Assembly (NCBI RefSeq): GCF_937874145.1
Contig: NZ_CALNBI010000526.1
Coordinates: forward strand, 1 to 5,769
Length of the DNA: 5,769 nucleotides
From: an uncultured Chitinophaga sp.
Lineage (GTDB): Bacteria; Bacteroidota; Bacteroidia; Chitinophagales; Chitinophagaceae
Reading direction: 5' to 3'
This document shows positions 1-4,968 of this stretch, piece by piece. Positions within the stretch are counted from its first letter, which is position 1; each line of letters opens with the position of its first letter. Made by a program: the position numbers and the translations under genes. Below the pieces are notes generated by a model. The model had not been told where the DNA came from and ran no database searches. It saw only the letters and a list, made by a program, of their open reading frames with translations.

Positions 1-448
1 GTTCGAGGGGGATGTGGCCGTAGGAGAACGGCGGGCGGGAATCGTTGTCGTTGAACACCAGTTCGAGGCCGAGGCCGTCGGGGTCTTCGAAGTAGATGAA
101 AGATTCGCTGCCGAAGCGCTCCTGGGGCGGTTTGGCGTTGACGTTGAACCTTTGCAGGCGTTGTTGCCAGTAATCCAGCGAAGCGGCGGGCACGGAAAAC
201 GCGGTGGTATTGAGCATGCCTTTGCCCCTCCTGCCTTTCATGATGCCTTCGAAGGGGAAGAAGGTGAGAATGGAACCGGGGGATCCGGCTTCGTCGCCAT
301 AATAGAAATGGTAAACATCGGGCGCGTCGAAATTGACGGTCTTTTTCACTAGGCGGAGCCCGAGTATGCCGCAATAGAAATCGATGTTGCGCTGGGAGCC
401 GTCGCACATGGCGGTGATGTGGTGGATGCCGGTGACGAGTTGTTGCAT
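1..448 (-). CDS. VOC-family ring-cleaving dioxygenase (MhqO-like), N-terminal part; runs off the left edge
   Basis: The minus-strand frame is open from the ATG at 448-446 to the window edge, giving 149 codons with no stop. Proteins of this family are usually about 310 residues, so roughly the first half is present. The N-terminus carries GIHHITA (residues 7-13), then RNIDFYCGILGLRLVKKTVNF (20-40), and later EDPDGLGLELVF (121-132). These are typical of vicinal-oxygen-chelate proteins of the MhqO/MhqA ring-cleaving dioxygenase group. By family, the His of HHIT and the Glu of LGLEL are metal ligands of the first VOC module; the second module lies outside the window. Relatives act in the cytoplasm and are linked to detoxifying hydroquinones and other electrophiles, but the substrate here cannot be read. 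A TAnnTTTG element lies just upstream. The gene is divergent from the glycosyltransferase gene. Family call is firm; substrate is unknown. Confidence 0.9.
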   Translation of the reverse strand, partial: MQQLVTGIHHITAMCDGSQRNIDFYCGILGLRLVKKTVNFDAPDVYHFYYGDEAGSPGSILTFFPFEGIMKGRRGKGMLNTTAFSVPAASLDYWQQRLQRFNVNAKPPQERFGSESFIYFEDPDGLGLELVFNDNDSRPPFSYGHIPLE

Positions 449-466
449 GACTGTGATTTTGGACCT

Positions 467-474
467 CAAAAGTA
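467..474 (-). promoter_or_regulatory. Bacteroidota -7 element upstream of the VOC dioxygenase
   Basis: Read on the minus strand this is TACTTTTG, a full match to TAnnTTTG. It ends 18 bases before the ATG, so the leader would be short, roughly 10-14 bases. No TTTG is visible at the expected -33 distance (about 19-21 bases upstream), so only the -7 half is supported. Confidence 0.5.
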
Positions 475-576
475 CGGTTGCCGCGGCCGCCGGGGGTGTA
501 TGAATGATGGGAGGTGATGGCTCCCGTTGCCGGGCTGCGGTTGCGTTCATGTTAAACACGGGGGCGGGGGATTTGT

Positions 577-608
577 TTTGCAAAAAAGGGCGATTTGCAC
601 TAAATTCA
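577..608 (+). promoter_or_regulatory. Possible promoter of the GT11-like glycosyltransferase
   Basis: TTTG at 577-580 is followed after exactly 20 bases by TAAATTCA at 601-608, a partial match to TAnnTTTG (TTCA in place of TTTG). The spacing is right for a Bacteroidota -33/-7 pair, but the -7 element is imperfect. A perfect 10-base palindrome, TTTTGCAAAA (576-585), overlaps the -33 element and could be a protein site or chance. Confidence 0.35.
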
Positions 609-644
609 CGCCCCAAACCATGCCCAATACCATTTACCTGGTCT

Positions 645-1436
645 ATGATCACACTGCTCAGCCTGTTCGGCCAAACCAGCAATAACTACTTACAACATAT
701 CCATCTCGATGCCTTTTGCAGGACCAACGGGATCAGGTATTTCACGCCGCGCATGCGCCGTTATTACGGTGCTTATCCTAACCTGGCGAAAGCGGGATAC
801 GGCAGTTCCAAGCTGTACATGAAGATGCTGCACATGCTTTCCTTCAAGCCGGTCATCCAATTCGACGATGAAACGCGGCAGGCCGACTACGAGCGCCAGC
901 TGCTGGAGCCCGGCAATCATTTCGTGGAAGGCTGGTGGTTCAGGATGCCGGATGAAGTGATCGCCAAATACGCCCCGCTGTACCGGGAACACTTCCGGCC
1001 GGGGTTTAGTACGCACTGGCTGGATAAAGACTTCCTCCGGCGCCCCAACGGCGAGGCGCTGATAGCGGTGCACGTTCGCCGGGGGGATTTCAAAACCTGG
1101 GCCGGCGGGATCTATTATTACGGCGACGACGTATACATCGATAAAATCCGCCAGCTGACCCAGCAGCTCGACCGCCCCGCGAAAATCATCCTTTTCACCA
1201 ACGACCCGGACATCAACCTGCCCCTTTACCGGAAGGCATGCAAGAACGTTTTGTTGTCGGGGCATGGCGTGGCGGAGGATCATTATCTCATGTCGCAATG
1301 CGATTATATCATCGGGCCGTTCAGCACCTTTTCCCTCTGGGCCAGTTTCATCGGGGAAAAACCATTCCAGCATATCCACAGCGAAGAAGAAATGATAGCA
1401 CCGGATAAGTTCCGGGTGTTCGGGGGGAATTGGTAA
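645..1436 (+). CDS. GT11-like glycosyltransferase (alpha-1,2-fucosyltransferase family)
   Basis: With the ATG at 645 the product is 263 residues. The frame is open upstream to 504, but that extension is Cys/Arg/Pro-rich and would cover the probable promoter, so 645 is preferred. HVRRGD (143-148) matches the HxRRxD donor-binding motif of GT11 enzymes. IILFTNDPD (181-189) and EDHYLMSQCDYIIGPFSTFS (211-230) match the next two conserved blocks of the family. The usual N-terminal glycine-rich G-G-L-G-N-Q stretch is replaced by LFGQTSNNYLQH (7-18). By family it would move a sugar, probably L-fucose from GDP-fucose, onto a surface glycan at the cytoplasmic face of the membrane. No signal peptide or membrane segment is seen. 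No other sugar gene is intact nearby, so it appears to stand alone. The fold and family are well supported; the donor and acceptor are inference. Confidence 0.82.
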   Translation: MITLLSLFGQTSNNYLQHIHLDAFCRTNGIRYFTPRMRRYYGAYPNLAKAGYGSSKLYMKMLHMLSFKPVIQFDDETRQADYERQLLEPGNHFVEGWWFRMPDEVIAKYAPLYREHFRPGFSTHWLDKDFLRRPNGEALIAVHVRRGDFKTWAGGIYYYGDDVYIDKIRQLTQQLDRPAKIILFTNDPDINLPLYRKACKNVLLSGHGVAEDHYLMSQCDYIIGPFSTFSLWASFIGEKPFQHIHSEEEMIAPDKFRVFGGNW

Positions 1437-1445
1437 GCAGTGCGC

Positions 1446-1479
1446 CAAAGATAGAAACCTGCATTTCACAATCATCAAA
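1446..1479 (-). promoter_or_regulatory. Possible antisense promoter facing the glycosyltransferase 3' end
   Basis: On the minus strand TTTG (1479-1476) is followed after 22 bases by TATCTTTG (1453-1446), a full TAnnTTTG match. Transcription would start near 1440 and run antisense into the glycosyltransferase gene. The spacing is slightly long and no gene lies downstream on that strand within reach, so this may be chance. Confidence 0.25.
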
Positions 1480-1512
1480 CTACACTCCGGCGTATGTACG
1501 TGCGGGTAAGCG

Positions 1513-1607
1513 GGGCCATCCGGCACGTTCACCCTTTGGGCCAGCCTGATCGGCGAAACCCGCTACCTTCATAGAGCCGGTTCCGCGTGTTTAAAGGCAA
1601 CGGGTGA
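1513..1607 (+). pseudogene. Relic of the 3' end of a second GT11-like glycosyltransferase
   Basis: In the frame starting at 1513 the sequence reads GPSGTFTLWASLIGE and continues to a His. Against residues 224-243 of the intact upstream enzyme (GPFSTFSLWASFIGE...H) a hand count gives 12 of 20 identical residues and 42 of 60 identical bases (1513-1572 versus 1314-1373). After a frame change, 1581-1607 reads FRVFKGNG then TGA, matching the enzyme's C-terminus FRVFGGNW then TAA. The segment between the two blocks is 28 bases shorter than in the intact gene, which explains the frame change. Upstream of about 1511 no similarity is visible. No start codon or promoter belongs to it. With about 30% base divergence, it is better read as the stub of an old tandem paralog than as a recent duplication. 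Confidence 0.75.
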
Positions 1608-1623
1608 TAGTTTACTATCTTTG
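1590..1623 (+). promoter_or_regulatory. Promoter of the AraC-family regulator (probably leaderless)
   Basis: TATCTTTG at 1616-1623 is a perfect TAnnTTTG element. It ends only four bases before the ATG at 1628, so the mRNA would begin at or within a few bases of the start codon. TTTA at 1590-1593 may serve as the -33 element at 22 bases spacing. The -7 element overlaps the right arm of an inverted repeat, GATAG-TTTA-CTATC (1606-1619). Confidence 0.6.
1606..1619 (+). promoter_or_regulatory. Inverted repeat overlapping the AraC promoter, candidate operator
   Basis: GATAG and CTATC form perfect 5-base arms around a 4-base spacer. The right arm contains the first half of the -7 element, so a protein bound here would compete with RNA polymerase. 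A repeat with the same spacer and register lies on the DUF417 promoter (2527-2542). Autoregulation by the downstream AraC protein is inference. Confidence 0.4.
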
Positions 1624-1627
1624 ACGG

Positions 1628-2485
1628 ATGGAAGCGGTTCACACTATCCGGCGGGAGGCAGATGGCGCATTGCTTGCCGGCATGCGCGTCATCGACGGAA
1701 CATCTGAATGGCGCCGGGCGCCGCTGTATGCCGTAGTGCATCTGCGGAGCGGGAGCGCCGTGCTGGAGACCGGTCAAACCACATTCACCCTGCAGGCGCC
1801 TGTACTCCTGTTTTTCACGCCTTACCAGGAGTATACCTTCCATGGCGGCTTTTCCGGCAGCCACCTCAGCTTTCATGGTGATTTTTACTGCATTGAAAAA
1901 CACCGTCACGAAGTAGCCTGCAACGGTGTTTTATTCAATAATATCTATACGCCGCCATTCGTTCCGCTGGACGAAGAGCAGGCCGCCTCGGCGGATAAAT
2001 ACCTCACGCTGCTACGGGAGTCGATAACCAGTAAAGATGACCTGGCAAGGGAAGATCTTGTCATCGCCCATCTGAAGATCCTTCTCATTATTGCTACCCG
2101 CGTCAAAAGCCGCCAGATTGAGGAAACGCTGACGCAGCTCCCGCCGGATGCCGGTCCGCGGCTGGCGGAGTTCCACCAGTTGCTGGAGGCGCATTTCCGG
2201 GAGTGGAAGAAACCGGCAGCATACGCCGCCGCCATGCACATCACGCTGAAAGCCCTGTCGCGCCTAACGGGTAAGTACCTTTCCAAAACCCCTTCGGCCC
2301 TCATTGCGGAGCGGGTGGTACAGGAAGCGAAGCGGGCCCTGCACTTTTCGCACCTCAGCGTCAAGGAAATAGCCGCTGCGCTGGGGTACGACGACCCGCT
2401 GTACCTGAGCCGCGTCTTCCGGAAGCAAACCGGCGTTTCGCCACGCGAGTTCCGGCAGCAGGTAGGGGTTACCATCCTTGTCTGA
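1628..2485 (+). CDS. AraC-family transcriptional regulator with N-terminal cupin-like domain
   Basis: The product is 285 residues. Residues about 15-110 look like the cupin-type sensory domain common in AraC regulators of Bacteroidota. Residues about 185-280 form the DNA-binding domain with two helix-turn-helix motifs; the second is clear at 245-277 (VKEIAAALGY, then LSRVFRKQTGVSPREFR). A cluster of potential metal or redox ligands lies at the end of the cupin part: His83, Cys88, His92, His94 and Cys98. The start at 1628 is chosen because a perfect -7 element ends four bases before it. The DUF417 gene follows on the same strand after 64 bases. By family it is a cytoplasmic activator or repressor. 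The pairing recalls E. coli RclR and RclC, but overall similarity to RclR cannot be judged here. The signal it senses is unknown. Confidence 0.9.
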   Translation: MEAVHTIRREADGALLAGMRVIDGTSEWRRAPLYAVVHLRSGSAVLETGQTTFTLQAPVLLFFTPYQEYTFHGGFSGSHLSFHGDFYCIEKHRHEVACNGVLFNNIYTPPFVPLDEEQAASADKYLTLLRESITSKDDLAREDLVIAHLKILLIIATRVKSRQIEETLTQLPPDAGPRLAEFHQLLEAHFREWKKPAAYAAAMHITLKALSRLTGKYLSKTPSALIAERVVQEAKRALHFSHLSVKEIAAALGYDDPLYLSRVFRKQTGVSPREFRQQVGVTILV

Positions 2486-2526
2486 TTTGTCCATGTTTCG
2501 GCGATTTACAGCCATTTTTCCCCGGC

Positions 2527-2545
2527 AGGTACAGCAGTACCTTCG
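2527..2545 (+). promoter_or_regulatory. Promoter -7 element and operator-like inverted repeat before the DUF417 gene
   Basis: AGGTAC-AGCA-GTACCT (2527-2542) is a perfect inverted repeat with 6-base arms and a 4-base spacer. Its right arm overlaps TACCTTCG (2538-2545), which differs from TAnnTTTG by one base. The -7-like element ends four bases before the ATG at 2550, exactly as upstream of the AraC gene. No clear -33 TTTG is seen, only a T run at 2515-2519. An activator-dependent promoter would fit these weak elements. Confidence 0.42.
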
Positions 2546-2549
2546 GTGC

Positions 2550-3128
2550 ATGAGCATCATATATTCATTCATAGCCTTCGCCGCCCGTCTGGACAAAGGC
2601 GGTATCCGGCTGCTGCGCATCGCTATTTCCGTGATATTGATCTGGATCGGGGCATTGAAATTTGTGCCCTATGAGGCTGAAGGCATTACGCCTTTTGTAG
2701 CAAACAGTCCATTCATGCGCTTCTTCTACCAACATCCAGATGAATACGGCCAGCACCGCAATAAAGAGGGCGAGGTGGTACCGGCAAACATTACCTGGCA
2801 CCATGCCAATAATAGCTACGGTTATTCCTACGGATTGGGCCTGTTGCTGATGGGCATGGGTACGTTGCTGCTGCTGAACCGGGCCAATCCGCTGTTCGGG
2901 GCTACGGGCGCCGTATTGACGATCATTATGGGCGTGGGAACGTTATCCTTCCTGGTAACAACCCCCGAAACCTGGGTCCCGGACCTCGGCGGCGAACATC
3001 ATGGATTCCCTTACCTGTCGGCGGCGGGCAGACTGGTGTTGAAGGATCTGATCATGCTGGCGGGCGCGGTGGTTTTACTGGCGGATTCGGCGAAGGCGGT
3101 GCTGCGGCGCAGTTCTGCCGGGGGATAA
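2550..3128 (+). CDS. DUF417 family (YkgB/RclC-like) inner-membrane protein
   Basis: From the ATG at 2550 the product is 192 residues. The block IWIGALKFVPYEAEGITPFV followed by ANSPFM (31-56) is the hallmark of the DUF417 family. Likely membrane segments are about 19-37, 92-109, 115-137 and 163-178. A polar loop at 57-90 and the stretch TTPETWVP with GFPYLSAAGR (137-161) are also family-like. The frame is open back to a TTG at 2478, overlapping the AraC stop, with another ATG at 2493. I prefer 2550 because the protein then begins where family members normally do and the -7-like element is four bases upstream. In E. coli, RclC belongs to the reactive-chlorine response controlled by the AraC-type regulator RclR; its biochemical role is not settled. 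The adjacent AraC gene makes a regulator-target pair plausible. Family call is firm; function is inferred. Confidence 0.9.
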   Translation: MSIIYSFIAFAARLDKGGIRLLRIAISVILIWIGALKFVPYEAEGITPFVANSPFMRFFYQHPDEYGQHRNKEGEVVPANITWHHANNSYGYSYGLGLLLMGMGTLLLLNRANPLFGATGAVLTIIMGVGTLSFLVTTPETWVPDLGGEHHGFPYLSAAGRLVLKDLIMLAGAVVLLADSAKAVLRRSSAGG

Positions 3129-3740
3129 TTATTCGAATTTCTCCAGACGAACCTTTGGAACGGAATCGCTCAGTTCCATCACCTTATAGTTATCGGTTAA
3201 ATAATAGGTAGGGGACACCTCCGACAGGGTACCGTCGGGCATTCGCAATATGAGGTAAGTACTTGCTGAAAGATATTTCCGGGTGGTATCTGCAGCAGGC
3301 AACGCACGTTTTTTGATCTCCACCCGGTGCTGCCAGGACTGGTGATACTTTTTTAATGCTGCGAGCTTTTTCAATTGCTCATTTTGCAGCGAGTCGTCTG
3401 CAATCTGACCTTTTTCCCAGGCTTGCAATTCACGGCTTAGTTCCGGAAGGCTGCGGGCCCTTTTGTATGCATCGGCCAGCACGGCGGCAACATCGCGTTC
3501 TTCGGATTCGTGGAGCATAATGATGAAGGGCAGCAACTTTGCGTAGCCGACACGGCGGAGTCCATTGATTTCGATCTTTACGATTTCTGCTTTTTCTTCG
3601 GAGGCCGCCATACGGGCTTTAATATATCCTTCAATGGCAGCGATCACCTGTTCTTTTTCATCCGGCTGGCTTGACTGGGAAGCGCAATGAATGGATACTA
3701 TCGTAAAGAGGGCTACTGTGCCTAAAGTCTTCAAGTTCAT
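3129..3740 (-). CDS. Small exported protein of unknown function, possible lipoprotein
   Basis: I do not recognise the family. The product is 203 residues. It starts with Lys4, then a hydrophobic stretch (about 5-17) and SIHCAS with Cys19, so it is either a lipoprotein with a non-standard lipobox or a secreted protein cut nearby. Residues 27-145 are charged and probably mostly helical (for example EKEQVIAAIEGYIKARMAA). The C-terminal part (155-203) looks more beta-rich, with RMPDGTLSEVSPTYYLTDNY. No catalytic motif is visible. It begins 43 bases after the stop of the cytochrome c gene on the same strand and shares its lower GC content, so the two are probably co-transcribed and may act together in the periplasm. 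Its stop codon directly abuts that of the DUF417 gene. Confidence 0.75.
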   Translation of the reverse strand: MNLKTLGTVALFTIVSIHCASQSSQPDEKEQVIAAIEGYIKARMAASEEKAEIVKIEINGLRRVGYAKLLPFIIMLHESEERDVAAVLADAYKRARSLPELSRELQAWEKGQIADDSLQNEQLKKLAALKKYHQSWQHRVEIKKRALPAADTTRKYLSASTYLILRMPDGTLSEVSPTYYLTDNYKVMELSDSVPKVRLEKFE

Positions 3741-3783
3741 GGTATAGGAATTATCACAACTAAGATAAGAAGATGTTTGTCTG

Positions 3784-4656
3784 TTATTTGAGTTCGTTCA
3801 GGTACGCTATTATCGCATCCACATCTCCGCTGTCGAGCCGCTCGAAGTTGGGATGTTCCATGTTCCTCCATTTAGCGTATAAGTCAGTAGCTGCTTTGTC
3901 GCCGCTTTTCCGCAAGGCTTCGCCATTTGTGATCATTTTCACCAGCCATTCCCTGGTCCGGTTCGCGGCTACCCCTTGCATTTTGGGTCCCACTATATCA
4001 ACATTAGCGTTGTGGCACATTGCGCATTCCTGCTGGAACAATTTTTTCCCATCCGGTCTGGCAGCGGCAATGACACGATTGTAGAGGTCTTTATCGATAA
4101 TGGTTAGGTTACTTTTCTTTCCGGCGATCAGTTTTACGGTATAAATCAGTTTTCCTTCGGTGTAGAACATCTGAACTGCATCATCATCCTGGCTGTTCCA
4201 TGGTGTTTTCTTTTCATCAAAAACCAGTTCTTCTTTCAGCCTGCCATCTGCGTTATAGAATTTCCATCGTCCTGTCTTGAAAGAATCGGCAAAGTACTGT
4301 TCATAAGCCAGTTTGCCGTCGGGAAAGTTGGCGTATATCCTACCGGAAAGCGCTCCTGCTTTGTAGAAAGTATATAGCTGGATGATGCCATTTTCAAAGT
4401 AAGTGATATGGGCGCCATCGAGCTGGCTTCCCAAAATTGCTTTACGTAAGTAGGTGGCAGTGGAACGGATTTTACCGCTTTCATAATACTCGGTCAATTT
4501 ATCGCAATTGCAGGACTTGTCGTACTTGCGCTCTGCCTCCAGCTTTCCCGAGGGATAGTATAATATTTTGTCGTTTTCGGCCTGTCCGGAAGCCGAGCTA
4601 CATATCCACAACAGGCAAATTGACAATAGCAGCCATAGCTGGCGTTTCATTTTCAT
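3784..4656 (-). CDS. Secreted MORN_2-repeat protein with C-terminal cytochrome c domain
   Basis: From the ATG at 4656 the product is 290 residues (an ATG two codons later is equally possible). The frame stays open upstream to 4980, but that extension crosses the tRNA gene and its terminator and cannot be coding. Residues 1-25 are a signal peptide (KMKR, hydrophobic core, SASGQ). Residues about 33-175 hold about five short repeats of the YYPSGKL...Y type (at 33, 57, 86, 109, 134 and a weaker one at 164), like MORN_2 or YwqK-type repeats. Residues 198-290 are a class I cytochrome c: CAMCH (211-215) binds heme, and Met266 in NMEHPNF is the likely axial ligand, followed by DVDAIIAYLNELK as the terminal helix. 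It should be periplasmic and carry one covalent heme. Cys49 and Cys51 (CNC) in the repeat part are unusual. The electron partner is unknown. Confidence 0.85.
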   Translation of the reverse strand: MKMKRQLWLLLSICLLWICSSASGQAENDKILYYPSGKLEAERKYDKSCNCDKLTEYYESGKIRSTATYLRKAILGSQLDGAHITYFENGIIQLYTFYKAGALSGRIYANFPDGKLAYEQYFADSFKTGRWKFYNADGRLKEELVFDEKKTPWNSQDDDAVQMFYTEGKLIYTVKLIAGKKSNLTIIDKDLYNRVIAAARPDGKKLFQQECAMCHNANVDIVGPKMQGVAANRTREWLVKMITNGEALRKSGDKAATDLYAKWRNMEHPNFERLDSGDVDAIIAYLNELK

Positions 4657-4672
4657 GGCAGGGACTTTGGGA

Positions 4673-4704
4673 TAAAGTTGCCGAATAAATTCAATTAATG
4701 CAAA
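4673..4704 (-). promoter_or_regulatory. Possible promoter of the cytochrome c gene
   Basis: On the minus strand TTTG (4704-4701) is followed after 20 bases by CAACTTTA (4680-4673), which keeps four of the six fixed bases of TAnnTTTG. The region is very AT-rich and sits between the tRNA terminator and the ATG at 4656, where a promoter is required because the upstream tRNA transcript ends. Position is plausible; the -7 match is weak. Confidence 0.33.
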
Positions 4705-4739
4705 TATGAAGTCTTTTCCAATACAAGTATATAGAAATG

Positions 4740-4765
4740 AAAAAAGCCGCTGTAACAGCGGCTTT
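4740..4765 (-). terminator. Intrinsic terminator of the tRNA-Gln unit
   Basis: AAAGCCGCTG (4743-4752) and CAGCGGCTTT (4756-4765) form a perfect 10-base-pair stem with a 3-base loop. Read on the minus strand it ends in six T residues (4745-4740). It begins five bases after the tRNA 3' end. It separates the tRNA from the cytochrome c gene downstream. Confidence 0.92.
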
Positions 4766-4770
4766 AGAAG

Positions 4771-4841
4771 TTGCCCAACATGGATTCGAACCACGACACT
4801 CAGAACCAGAACCTGATGTACTACCCTTATACTATTGGGCA
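4771..4841 (-). tRNA. tRNA-Gln (anticodon CTG)
   Basis: The minus strand folds as a complete 71-base cloverleaf. The acceptor stem is TGCCCAA (4841-4835) with TTGGGCA (4778-4772), seven pairs, followed by discriminator A. The D stem is GTAT with GTAC around a loop containing GGG. The anticodon stem is TCAGG with TCTGA and the loop is TTCTGGT, giving anticodon CTG, which reads CAG. The variable region is four bases. The T stem is CGTGG with CCATG around TTCGAAT. CCA is not encoded. The gene has its own promoter (4864-4895) and a strong terminator, so it is a single-gene transcription unit. Confidence 0.95.
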
Positions 4842-4863
4842 AGGATGTCTGTAAAGACGGCTG

Positions 4864-4895
4864 CAATATTACGTAACTTTTCCGTTTTCTCCAAA
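4864..4895 (-). promoter_or_regulatory. Promoter of tRNA-Gln
   Basis: On the minus strand TTTG (4895-4892) is followed after exactly 20 bases by TAATATTG (4871-4864), one mismatch from TAnnTTTG. Transcription would start roughly 15-18 bases before the mature tRNA 5' end at 4841, a normal leader for processing by RNase P. Confidence 0.6.
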
Positions 4896-4968
4896 ACTTA
4901 CCTGCCGCGGTATTCTTTTTCCTGAACCCTCCGGCCCCGGGAATTGTTGTATTCCGCAAAGAACCCTT

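Noticed and set aside
504..644. In-frame upstream extension of the glycosyltransferase from 504
   Set aside because: It would add 47 residues without family character and cover the likely promoter at 577-608; the ATG at 645 gives a normal N-terminus.
620..685. Short open frame from the ATG at 620 (about 21 codons) overlapping the glycosyltransferase start
   Set aside because: It is out of frame, too short and has no family or ribosome-binding evidence; it could be a leader peptide, but nothing supports that.
690..1532. Long minus-strand open frame (280 codons) antisense to the glycosyltransferase
   Set aside because: The opposite strand encodes clear GT11 motifs, and the antisense protein has no recognisable domain; it is a shadow of a GC-rich gene.
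1529..2620. Minus-strand open frames across the AraC and DUF417 genes
   Set aside because: They overlap well-supported plus-strand proteins and show no domain of their own.
4771..4841. Attachment site of an integrated element at the tRNA 3' end
   Set aside because: No integrase gene and no second copy of the tRNA 3' segment is visible in the window; only trivial short matches such as ATTCGAA near 3131 occur.
4737..4925. Plus-strand open frame over the tRNA region
   Set aside because: It lies on the complement of the tRNA and its terminator and has no protein character.
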